A stretch of DNA of 64,000 nt from contig NZ_AUCM01000008.1 in assembly GCF_000429765.1 (NCBI RefSeq), positions 124,001 through 188,000 of the forward strand, read 5' to 3'. The notes under the pieces were generated by a model that saw nothing but the letters and a program-made list of their open reading frames with translations, did no database searches and had not been told where the DNA came from. Position numbers and translations under genes: made by a program. Origin of the DNA: Gemmobacter nectariphilus DSM 15620 (lineage in GTDB: Bacteria > Pseudomonadota > Alphaproteobacteria > Rhodobacterales > Rhodobacteraceae). Shown here piece after piece: positions 50,806 through 58,808 of this stretch (position 1 is its first letter; every line of letters begins with the position of its first letter).

Positions 50806-52421
50806 GCCCGCGCCACCCCGTCGCGGATCAGCTTCCAGTTGACCGCATCGAGCAGCGCCATGAACGAAGCATCGACCAGGTTCGGGCTGACCCCGACCGT
50901 CGACCAGCGCCGGCCCTGGCCATCCTCGCTGTCGATGATCACCCGCGTCACGGCGTCGATGCCGCCCTGGGTGATCCGCACCTTGAAATCGACCAGCTTC
51001 ATGTCGTCGATACTGGCCTGATAGGGGCCCAGATCCTTGCCCAGCGCCGTCGACAACGCATTGACCGGGCCACGATCCTCGCCCGTCTCATCCATGGATT
51101 CCGACACCGACAGCACCCGCTGGCTGCCGATGTTCACCACGACCACCGCCTCGGACAGGCTGACATTGCGCCCCTCGCGGTTACGGCGGCGCTCGACGGT
51201 GACGCGGTAGCGTTCCACCTCGAAGAACCGCGGTGCCAAGCCAAGTTCGCGCCGCGCCAGCATCTCGAAGCTGGCCTGCGCACCATCATAGGCAAAGCCC
51301 TGATCCTCGCGTTCCTTCACCCGGTCGAGGATCTGCGCCAGACGCGGATCGCCCGGCGGCACCTCCAGCCCCGCCTCGGCCAGACGGGCGCGCAGGTTCG
51401 ACTGCCCCGCCTGGTTCGACATCGGGATGATGCGCTCGTTCCCCACAAGGCCCGGCTCGATATGCTCATAGGTCGAGGGATCCTTGAGGATCGCGCTGGC
51501 ATGCAGCCCTGCCTTGTGGGCAAAGGCGCTGGCCCCGACATAGGGCGCGCTGCGCAGCGGCACCCGGTTCAGGATATCGTCCAGCAGCCGGCTGATGCGC
51601 ACCATCTGCGGCAGCGTTTCCGCGGCAACGCCGGTCTCATAGCGGCTGACATAGGGCTCCTTGAGCAGCAGCGTCGGGATCAGCGTGGTCAGGTTGGCAT
51701 TGCCGCACCGCTCGCCCAGCCCGTTCAGCGTGCCCTGAATCTGCCGGACCCCGGCATCGACGGCAGCCAGCGAACAGGCCACCGCATTGCCGGTATCGTC
51801 ATGGCAGTGAATGCCCAGCCGATCACCCGGAATGCCGGCCACGATCACCTCGGAAACGATCCGCCCAACCTCGGCCGGCAAGGTGCCGCCATTGGTGTCG
51901 CACAGCACGATCCAGCGCGCCCCGGCCCCCAGGGCCGCCTGCAGACAGGCCAGCGCATAGGCCGGGTTCGCCTTCCAGCCGTCAAAGAAATGCTCGGCAT
52001 CGAACAGTGCCTCGCGGCCCGAAGCCACCATATGCGCAACCGACTCGCGGATCGCGGTGACATTCTCGTCCAGCGTCACGCCAAGCGCGGTGCTGACATG
52101 GAAATCATGCGTCTTGCCCACCAGGCAGACAGCCGCCGTGCCCGCATTCATCACCGCCGCCAGCACATCGTCGTTCGCGGCAGATCGCCCGGCCCGCTTG
52201 GTCATGCCAAAGGCCGTAAAGGTCGCGCGGGTCTGCGGCCGGGCCGCAAAGAAATCGCTGTCGGTCGGGTTGGCGCCGGGCCAGCCCCCCTCGATGTAAT
52301 CCACCCCCAAGGCATCCAGCGCGGCGCAGATCTGCACCTTGTCGGCCACCGAGAACTGCACGCCCTGCGTCTGCTGCCCGTCGCGCAGCGTGGTATCGTA
52401 TAGGTAAAGACGTTCCCTCAC
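50802..52421 (-). CDS. cimA: Citramalate synthase
   Basis: 540-aa enzyme condensing pyruvate and acetyl-CoA to (R)-citramalate, first step of the threonine-independent isoleucine route. RLYLYDTTLRDGQQTQGVQF is the substrate site and IHCHDDTGNAVACSLA the metal-binding His pair. The C-terminal LeuA-like allosteric domain spans about residues 420-530. This branch (CimA-type with QGVQF, GERCGNANL) is distinct from leuA. GTG 52421 with GGGAGG is preferred; the upstream frame has no site. Confidence 0.88.
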   Translation of the reverse strand: MRERLYLYDTTLRDGQQTQGVQFSVADKVQICAALDALGVDYIEGGWPGANPTDSDFFAARPQTRATFTAFGMTKRAGRSAANDDVLAAVMNAGTAAVCLVGKTHDFHVSTALGVTLDENVTAIRESVAHMVASGREALFDAEHFFDGWKANPAYALACLQAALGAGARWIVLCDTNGGTLPAEVGRIVSEVIVAGIPGDRLGIHCHDDTGNAVACSLAAVDAGVRQIQGTLNGLGERCGNANLTTLIPTLLLKEPYVSRYETGVAAETLPQMVRISRLLDDILNRVPLRSAPYVGASAFAHKAGLHASAILKDPSTYEHIEPGLVGNERIIPMSNQAGQSNLRARLAEAGLEVPPGDPRLAQILDRVKEREDQGFAYDGAQASFEMLARRELGLAPRFFEVERYRVTVERRRNREGRNVSLSEAVVVVNIGSQRVLSVSESMDETGEDRGPVNALSTALGKDLGPYQASIDDMKLVDFKVRITQGGIDAVTRVIIDSEDGQGRRWSTVGVSPNLVDASFMALLDAVNWKLIRDGVARA

Positions 52422-52513
52422 GCCTCGCCTCCCTCTCGCCTCGTCCCCCGGATGGCCCGACCATCCCTCGCCGCTCCCGAAGGGAACTGGCACCTGTATT
52501 TCATCTGTCCGCA

Positions 52514-52551
52514 AATATCCTCGGGGGGGCCGGGGGGCAGACAGCCCCCCG
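52514..52551. repeat. Dispersed REP-like element, copy 2
   Basis: AAATATCCTCGGGGGG (reverse of CCCCCCGAGGATATTT at 49001) next to GGGGGGC-AGACA-GCCCCCC. It lies between cimA and cysS and may act as a terminator or mRNA processing signal. Confidence 0.55.
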
Positions 52552-52574
52552 GGGTCAGCCACCCCGTGGACCGC

Positions 52575-54044
52575 TCAGATATCCTTCAGCTTCTCCGCGT
52601 CGAACCCGGCCCCCGGCACCAGTTCCACCCCCGCCTTCGACATCCGGACCTCGACCCCGGCAGCAACCAGCGCCGCCTTCATCGCATCGACGGCAGAAAA
52701 GTCCTTGGTGGCCATGGCTTCAGCGCGAAGTGCGGCCAGCCGCTCGATGTAGCCGGAGAGATCCGGGGTATTTACGTCCACCCAAGCCCCCATATCATCA
52801 CCAAGCAAGCCGAGTAGATGTGCAGAAGCAATAAACTCATCAGCCGCAGCGCCTGCATCAAAACCAGGAATATCCGCGCCGTGAAAATCAGCGTTGATAA
52901 GGTTGAACATCGCATGCAACTCGGCAAGTGCCGCTGACGTGTTCATATCATCGGCCAGTGCTGCCACAACTCGATCGGCGGGGACGGATGGACGAACGCC
53001 CCCTAACAGCCCCCTCCACTTGCGCAACACGCCCTCTGCCTCGCGTGCCTTGTCGGCCGTCCAATCCATCGGTTTCGAATAATGCGTCATCAGGAACACA
53101 TACCGGATCACCTCGCCCGGGATGCCCTGATCCAGCAATTCGCGCACGGTGAAGAAATTGCCCAAGGACTTGGACATCTTCTTGCCCTCGACCAGCAACA
53201 TCTCGTTGTGCAGCCAGTAGCGCGCAAAGCCCTTGGCCGGATCGCTCGCCCCATGGGCGCAGCAGCTTTGCGCCACCTCGTTTTCGTGGTGCGGGAATTG
53301 CAGGTCGATCCCGCCGCCGTGAATGTCGAAGACATGCGGGGCTGCCAGCGCCTGCGCCGAAAGGCGGTCCTTCATCGCCTCCCACAGCAGGCCATCCGAC
53401 ATGGCCGAGCATTCGATATGCCAGCCCGGACGGCCATAGCCCCAGGGCGATGGCCAGCCCGGAAGATCGCCCGACGACGGCTTCCACAGCACGAAATCCA
53501 TCGGGTCTTCCTTGAAGGGCGCCACCTCGACCCGCGCGCCGGCGATCATGTCATCGACCGACCGGCCCGACAGCGCGCCATAGGCGGCAAAGGACCGGAC
53601 GCGGAACAGCACATGCCCCTGGGCAGCATAGGCATGGCGGCCGTCGATCAACCCCTGGATCATCGCGATCATCGCCGGGATCCATTCGGTCGCGCGGGGT
53701 TCCGCCGTCGGGCGCAGCGCCCCCAGCGCATCCATGTCGGCATGATACCAGCCGATGGTTTCATCGGTGATGTCACGGATCGGGCGCCCGGTCTGGGCCG
53801 CCTTGGCGTTGATCTTGTCATCAACGTCGGTGAAGTTGCGCACATAGGTCACCGCCGCCTCGCCATAGACATGGCGCAGCAGGCGGAACAGCACGTCGAA
53901 CACCACGACGGGCCGGGCATTGCCCAGATGCGCGCGGTCATAGACCGTCGGGCCGCAGACATACATCCGCACATGTGCCGGATCGAGCGGCACGAAATCC
54001 TCGACCTTGCGGGTCATAGTATTGCGCAAGCGGATGCGGGCCAT
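52575..54044 (-). CDS. cysS: Cysteinyl-tRNA synthetase
   Basis: 489-aa class I synthetase. Zinc site Cys in [19 protein letters not shown], with the HIGH equivalent HLGN. The second Cys and His are in WHIECSAM and [17 protein letters not shown] is [11 protein letters not shown]. It charges tRNA-Cys in the cytoplasm. ATG 54044 begins MARIRLRN; an upstream start (54074) has no site. The 5' leader holds a Cys-rich reading frame and structured RNA (see 54060-54224). Confidence 0.96.
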   Translation of the reverse strand: MARIRLRNTMTRKVEDFVPLDPAHVRMYVCGPTVYDRAHLGNARPVVVFDVLFRLLRHVYGEAAVTYVRNFTDVDDKINAKAAQTGRPIRDITDETIGWYHADMDALGALRPTAEPRATEWIPAMIAMIQGLIDGRHAYAAQGHVLFRVRSFAAYGALSGRSVDDMIAGARVEVAPFKEDPMDFVLWKPSSGDLPGWPSPWGYGRPGWHIECSAMSDGLLWEAMKDRLSAQALAAPHVFDIHGGGIDLQFPHHENEVAQSCCAHGASDPAKGFARYWLHNEMLLVEGKKMSKSLGNFFTVRELLDQGIPGEVIRYVFLMTHYSKPMDWTADKAREAEGVLRKWRGLLGGVRPSVPADRVVAALADDMNTSAALAELHAMFNLINADFHGADIPGFDAGAAADEFIASAHLLGLLGDDMGAWVDVNTPDLSGYIERLAALRAEAMATKDFSAVDAMKAALVAAGVEVRMSKAGVELVPGAGFDAEKLKDI

Positions 54045-54059
54045 GGCAGTCCTTCCCTG

Positions 54060-54157
54060 ATGCCTCGACGGCATTACCCCGGGCGGGCCTTACCAACTTC
54101 GCGTGTTCTTGAAAACAGCTTGGAACGGCCCGCCTGACGAATGTCAGCAGGTAATGC
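54060..54157 (-). promoter_or_regulatory. Attenuator-like alternative RNA structures before cysS
   Basis: In the minus-strand RNA, GCATTACC (54157-54150, covering Cys and Thr codons of the leader) can pair with GGTAATGC (54078-54071). An inner stem GGCGGGCC (54134-54127) pairs GGCCCGCC (54089-54082), with nested CCAA/TTGG and TGTT/AACA pairings. The 3' arm overlaps another hairpin, ATGCC-GTCGA-GGCAT (54074-54060), next to the cysS ribosome site. These are mutually exclusive, as in attenuators. Confidence 0.68.
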
Positions 54158-54188
54158 AACCGATGCAGATGATCGTGTGTCCGTTCAT
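54144..54188 (-). CDS. 14-residue Cys-rich leader peptide of cysS
   Basis: Reading frame MNGHTIICIGCITC then stop. Three of 14 codons are TGC (Cys 8, 11 and 14), the last just before the stop. It lies 100 bp upstream of cysS, and the stem GGCGGGCC starts 9 nt after its stop codon. A promoter 8 bp upstream implies a very short or absent 5' UTR. A stalled ribosome at low Cys-tRNA would change the downstream folding. The peptide itself needs no function. Confidence 0.72.
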   Translation of the reverse strand: MNGHTIICIGCITC

Positions 54189-54195
54189 GGCCCCT

Positions 54196-54224
54196 GTCTA
54201 GCATCGCCGCCCTGCCGCGTCCAG
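54196..54224 (-). promoter_or_regulatory. Candidate promoter of the leader-cysS operon
   Basis: Minus strand CTGGAC, 17 bp, CTAGAC, matching an alphaproteobacterial sigma-70 pattern. Transcription would start within a few bases of the leader ATG. Confidence 0.6.
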
Positions 54225-54365
54225 CACGTCGCGGTGCCCCACGCGCCTACAAATTGGGGTAAGCCCGCGCCGGATGTGCAAATCTTGCGGCTGACTGTCT
54301 GCCCGTGCTAGCCAAACGCGCCCGCCTGATTTACCCTGCCCCCATTCAAACCGGAGAGCCGCCGC

Positions 54366-55691
54366 GTGGAAGTCCGCCACGAACCGCCCAGCGCAGAAAC
54401 CATGTTCCGCCTGCGCGCGCCGTTGCACGTCGGCTTTCCTGATGGCCATGCGGTCAAGGTGGACGACTGGTCGCTCAAGGCGCTTTACACCAGCGAACTT
54501 GCGGGGCGCGATCTGGACGGGCTGATGCTGTCGGTGCCGTTTCAGGGCGTCGGGGTCTATTTCCCGATCGAGCTGGAAAAGGGCGAGGGTGAAAACGAAT
54601 ACCTGTTTCGCAACCTGACCGGCCGCCAGCGCGAGACGCTGGCGCTGTTCTACCGCAACCTCTTGTCGGGGCGGATGACCACCGCCGCGGACATGATCGT
54701 CGCGCTGGATACGCCCGTCGATCTGGTCCCGATGGGCGAGACCGAGGCCGAGCGCAAGGCCGGCGAGGCGCGCGTTTCCTCGCGCCGCTCGCGCACGCTG
54801 GTCAACCTGGCCTATTACGGCACGTTGTTCCTGCTGGTCGCGGGCTTTCTGGGCATGGTCGCCTGGAACCGCCTCAGCACGGTGCCGGTGCTGTCGGCCC
54901 ATGTCGCCGCGGCGACCAGCCAGATCATCGCGCCGGTCGCCGGCTATGTGCGCGAAATCCCGGTGCCGGTCGGGGCCAAGGTTCAAGGCGGCGACATCTT
55001 GCTGCGCCTTGACGATCAAGAGGCCCTGCGCCTGTTGACCGAGGCCGAGACCGCCCGAAGCGAAACCGAACAGATGCTGTCGGCCACCCAGGGCCGCCTG
55101 GCCGCCCATGCCGCCCAGCGCGCCGAGGCCCGCCTGACCTTTCGCGGCGGCACCGAACGGTTCGATCAGGGGATTTCGGTCAATACCGGCGATTACCACG
55201 ATATCCGCCTGAAGCTGGAGGCCGAGGCCAATGCCCAGACCGCAGAGCTGGAGCGGCTGACGGCCCGTATCGCCAGCCTGCGCGAGCGGGCCGAGGCAAC
55301 GGCCCTGGCCGCGCCCGGCGACGGAACCGTCACCGACCATCTGGTGCGCCCCTTTGACATGGTGCGCCCTGGCGATCCCTTGGTGCTGTTCGAACTCGAC
55401 CAGCCGCGCAGCATCGTGGCGCACCTGCCCTCGAGCTCGACGCTGAAGGTCTGGACGGGGATGCGCGCCGACATCGCCTACATGCGCGATGGCACCCGCG
55501 TCGCCCTTCAGGGCGAGGTTCGGCGCCTGACCGTGGACGGAACCGGGGCCAACCAGCTTCTGGTCGCGGCCATCGACGTGCCGGGTCTGACCCCCGACGA
55601 AAGCCGCCGGCTGTTCATCGAGGGGATGCCGGTATCGGTTGTCCTGCGCCCCGAACTTCTGTCGCGCTGGCTGCGGAGCTGGTCGCAATGA
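54366..55691 (+). CDS. Alg44-like PilZ / membrane-fusion protein
   Basis: 441-aa protein. Residues 10-110 look like a PilZ domain (TMFRLRAPLHVGFPDGHAVK, DDWSLKALYTSE) but the R-x-x-x-R and D-x-S-x-x-G c-di-GMP motifs are degenerate. After a membrane segment (LFLLVAGFLGMVAW) comes an HlyD-type periplasmic region with a lipoyl half-motif (IIAPVAGYVREIPVPVGAKV) and a coiled coil. Together with the next synthase gene this is the layout of alginate Alg44. GTG 54366. A promoter is possible as TTGCGG-17-CTAGCC (54285-54313). Confidence 0.75.
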   Translation: MEVRHEPPSAETMFRLRAPLHVGFPDGHAVKVDDWSLKALYTSELAGRDLDGLMLSVPFQGVGVYFPIELEKGEGENEYLFRNLTGRQRETLALFYRNLLSGRMTTAADMIVALDTPVDLVPMGETEAERKAGEARVSSRRSRTLVNLAYYGTLFLLVAGFLGMVAWNRLSTVPVLSAHVAAATSQIIAPVAGYVREIPVPVGAKVQGGDILLRLDDQEALRLLTEAETARSETEQMLSATQGRLAAHAAQRAEARLTFRGGTERFDQGISVNTGDYHDIRLKLEAEANAQTAELERLTARIASLRERAEATALAAPGDGTVTDHLVRPFDMVRPGDPLVLFELDQPRSIVAHLPSSSTLKVWTGMRADIAYMRDGTRVALQGEVRRLTVDGTGANQLLVAAIDVPGLTPDESRRLFIEGMPVSVVLRPELLSRWLRSWSQ

Positions 55692-57292
55692 CCACGGCCA
55701 GCAGTGGCGAGGCGCCCGAGGGCGATTATCCGCTGGAAAAGGAAATCGTCCGCCGCCTGCGCCATCAGCTGGCCCCTGCCCCGGTCGGCATGGCGCGCTA
55801 TCCCCCGGTGTTCCTGCTGCGGCTGGGGCTGCTTCTGGCGGTGCTCTGGGGGGTGGCTGTGCTGTTGCCCAACCGCTTCCTTGGCCCCGACACGCTGCAT
55901 ATCACGCTGGCGCTTGGCGTTCTGGGAACATGGCGGTTCGGCTGGTGGTTCAACCATGCGCTGCGCTCGGACGCCTATCGCCGGATGTTGTGGCCGCCCA
56001 AGCGCGAAGCGGCAGACCGGATCTGGCACCAGGGCTGGCGGCCCCGGCGGCTGCACGTCCAGATGACCACCTACAAGGAAGAAAAGGCGATCACCCGTCT
56101 GGTCCTGATCTCGATCCTGGCGCAGATCCGGCGCGAGCGGGTGCCCACCTCGATCTGGATCGGCACTGGCAGCGCGCAGGACGAGGTGAACATCCGCGAG
56201 GTGATCGAGACCTATGCCAGCGACATTCCCGACGATCTGGCCGAGGTGATCTTTGTGCGCCAGAACCAGCCGGGCAAGCGCATGGCCATTGGCCTCATCC
56301 TGCGCGGCATCTCGCGCCACGGGGTCGAACCGGACGATCTGGTGATCTTCATGGACGGCGATGCGGTCTATGGGCCGGATGTGCTGGAAAAGACCCTGTC
56401 GATGTTCGGCGCCGACCCCGACTTGCAGGCCCTGACCACCGACGAAGAGGTCATGTGCTTTGGCCCGGCCTGGATCGAGAAATGGCTGACCATGCGCTTT
56501 GCCCAGCGCCGTCTGGCGATGGAAAGCCATGCGGTCAGCGACCGGGTGCTGACGCTGACGGGGCGGTTCAGCGTGTTCCGCGCCCGCCACATCATCGACC
56601 CCCAGTTCATCCGCACGATCGAGGCCGATCACCTGGATCACTGGCTGTGGGGCCGGTTCCGGTTCCTGTCGGGCGATGACAAGTCGACCTGGTATCACCT
56701 GCTGTCCAAGGGGGCCAAGATGACCTATGTCCCCGATGCCTGCGTCTATACGATCGAGATCATCAAGGGATCGGGCCTGCAACGGATGGTGGAAAACTTC
56801 CGCCGCTGGTCGGGCAACATGCTGCGCAATGGCAGCCGGGCCATCGCGCTGGGGCCGGCGGTGGTGCCGCCCTTCATCTGGTGGTGCGTGGTCGATCAGC
56901 GGATTGCCATGTGGACCATGCTGGTCAGCCCGATCCTGGCGATCTATGGCACGATCATGGACCCGCTCTATGCGACCAACGTGTTCCTGTGGGTCATCGC
57001 CTCGCGGCTGTTCCTGTCGGCCTGGCTGTGGCGCTATGCGCGCGAACCCGATCTGGCCTGGCCGTTCATCCTGTATTTCAACCAGCTGATCAATGCGGGC
57101 GTGAAGATCTACATGCTGTTCCACCTGGCCAAGCAGAAATGGTTCAACCGGGGCGGCCAGAGCGTCGGGGGGCGGCGCAACCGGATGGATGCGGTGCGCG
57201 ACCATTTCGCGCTGTTCCAGCTGATCACCTCGGTTGCGGCCTTTGCCACCTTCCTTGGCATCTATGCCGGGGTGCTGCCGACGCCGTTCTGA
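55688..57292 (+). CDS. Alg8-like family 2 glycosyltransferase (polysaccharide synthase)
   Basis: 534-aa inner-membrane GT2. N-terminal segments span about residues 38-85. The cytosolic catalytic domain has TTYKEEKAITRLV, DLVIFMDGDAVYG (D-x-D), LTTDEEVM and the RRWSGNM motif (R/Q-x-x-R-W type). Two to four membrane helices close it. The sequence is of the Alg8/mannuronan synthase sort and overlaps the Alg44-like gene. It would polymerise a uronic acid such as mannuronate from GDP-sugars. Confidence 0.8.
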   Translation: MTTASSGEAPEGDYPLEKEIVRRLRHQLAPAPVGMARYPPVFLLRLGLLLAVLWGVAVLLPNRFLGPDTLHITLALGVLGTWRFGWWFNHALRSDAYRRMLWPPKREAADRIWHQGWRPRRLHVQMTTYKEEKAITRLVLISILAQIRRERVPTSIWIGTGSAQDEVNIREVIETYASDIPDDLAEVIFVRQNQPGKRMAIGLILRGISRHGVEPDDLVIFMDGDAVYGPDVLEKTLSMFGADPDLQALTTDEEVMCFGPAWIEKWLTMRFAQRRLAMESHAVSDRVLTLTGRFSVFRARHIIDPQFIRTIEADHLDHWLWGRFRFLSGDDKSTWYHLLSKGAKMTYVPDACVYTIEIIKGSGLQRMVENFRRWSGNMLRNGSRAIALGPAVVPPFIWWCVVDQRIAMWTMLVSPILAIYGTIMDPLYATNVFLWVIASRLFLSAWLWRYAREPDLAWPFILYFNQLINAGVKIYMLFHLAKQKWFNRGGQSVGGRRNRMDAVRDHFALFQLITSVAAFATFLGIYAGVLPTPF

Positions 57293-57299
57293 ACGGGTT

Positions 57300-57331
57300 G
57301 CGGCCCGAAGGCTGGAAAGCCGCCGGGCCGC
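57300..57331. terminator. Bidirectional hairpin between synthase and RTX gene
   Basis: GCGGCCCG, 16-nt loop with its own GGC/GCC, then CGGGCCGC. It lies between the convergent ends of the synthase and the RTX gene. Confidence 0.6.
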
Positions 57332-57351
57332 GTGTTCGGATCTGCGGCCGG

Positions 57352-58764
57352 TCAAGCGAACAGGATCGAGGCCCAGACATCCTCGACCATCAGCGCCGCC
57401 GAGGCCTGCACCGAGATCGTCAGATCGCCGATGGCAATCTCGACCGCGCCGGCGCCGGTCAGGCTCATGGCATCCGACAGGAAGCTGTCGGCCGTCCAGC
57501 CCTTGTCCAGCAGGCACAGGTTCGTCAGGTCGATGCTGTCGCGCCCGGCCTCGAAATCGGCAACCGTATCGGTCCAGGCATCCACATCCTGCGTGCGCCA
57601 GACAAAGGTGTCATACCCTGCCCCGCCATACAGGATGTCGCTGCCTTCGCCGCCGATCAGCGTGTCGGTGCCAGTGCCGCCATAGAGAACGTCCGCGTCA
57701 TGGCTGCCGTCCAGCAGGTCGTTGCCAGCGTCACCGTTCAGCGTGTCGTTGCCGCGCCCGCCATAGACTCTGTCAAAGCCGCCGCCACCGTTGACGATGT
57801 CATCGCCTTCGCCGCCATGCAGGCTGTCCCAGCCGGCCGCGCCGTTGATCGTGTCGTTGCCGCTGTCGCCCCAGATCAGATCGGCACCATCGCCGCCATC
57901 AAGACTGTCATCGCCGGCGCCGCCATACAGCAGGTCATCGCCCTTTTGACCGAACAGGCTGTCATTGCCCGATCCGCCCAGGACCGTATCGTTGGCCGAT
58001 CCGCCTTCCAGCCAGTCATCGCCAGAGCCGCCATCCAGGCTGTCATCGCCATCGCCGCCAAACAGCGCATCCTTGCCCTGCCCGCCCAGCAAGGTATCGG
58101 TGCCGGTGCCGCCCACCAGCTCATCATCGCCCGACCCGCCGTTCAGCAGATCATTGGCCGAGCCGCCGAACAGCTGGTCATTGCCGCTGCCACCGAACAG
58201 CTGGTCATCGCCATCACCGCCGACCAGGCTGTCATCGCCCGACTCGCCGAACAGCGTGTCCTTGTTGGTGCCGCCGAACAGCTGGTCATTGCCGTCGCCG
58301 CCATCCAGCCAGTCACGCCCGCCGCCGCCGACCAGTTCGTCATCGCCGGCATTGCCTTCAAGGAAGTCCTGATCGTCGCCGCCATAGAGGGTGTCGTTCC
58401 CCTCGCCGCCCTTGAGCGTGTCGTTACCGGCCTCGCCATGGATGCGGTCATTGCCAAGGCCACCCCAGGCGCGATCATTGCCGATGTCGGCCTTGATCCT
58501 GTCGTCGCCCTCGTCGCCGTAAAGATCGTCGGTGCCTTCGCCGCCAAAGATGTTGTCGTCGCCGGTTCCGCCATAGATCGTGTCATCGCCACCACGTCCC
58601 ATCAGGACGTCATGGTCGTTGGCCGGATCGTTGCCCTTGCCCGGCTTGGTCTTGCCGCCCGAAGGTGGCACGGCGGCATAGCCATGGATCTGGTCGTCGC
58701 CGTCGCTGCCCTGGATGGCATCGGTCTTGTCGCTGCCCCAGAACGTGGTGAATAACGCAGTCAT
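57352..58764 (-). CDS. RTX calcium-binding repeat protein
   Basis: 470-aa acidic protein. Almost all of it, residues about 10-420, is a run of nonapeptide G-G-x-G-x-D-x-L/I-x units (GGDGDDSLVGGDGDDQLFGG). The C-terminus (DLTISVQASAALMVEDVWAS) is a likely type I secretion signal. No catalytic domain is visible, unlike RTX mannuronan epimerases. GGAG six bases before ATG 58764. It follows the dehydrogenase on the same strand and may be a secreted Ca2+-dependent matrix protein. Confidence 0.85.
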   Translation of the reverse strand: MTALFTTFWGSDKTDAIQGSDGDDQIHGYAAVPPSGGKTKPGKGNDPANDHDVLMGRGGDDTIYGGTGDDNIFGGEGTDDLYGDEGDDRIKADIGNDRAWGGLGNDRIHGEAGNDTLKGGEGNDTLYGGDDQDFLEGNAGDDELVGGGGRDWLDGGDGNDQLFGGTNKDTLFGESGDDSLVGGDGDDQLFGGSGNDQLFGGSANDLLNGGSGDDELVGGTGTDTLLGGQGKDALFGGDGDDSLDGGSGDDWLEGGSANDTVLGGSGNDSLFGQKGDDLLYGGAGDDSLDGGDGADLIWGDSGNDTINGAAGWDSLHGGEGDDIVNGGGGFDRVYGGRGNDTLNGDAGNDLLDGSHDADVLYGGTGTDTLIGGEGSDILYGGAGYDTFVWRTQDVDAWTDTVADFEAGRDSIDLTNLCLLDKGWTADSFLSDAMSLTGAGAVEIAIGDLTISVQASAALMVEDVWASILFA

Positions 58765-58808
58765 AACTGTCTCCAATCGAAAAAACCTGGGGCTTGCCAG
58801 TCTTGGGG

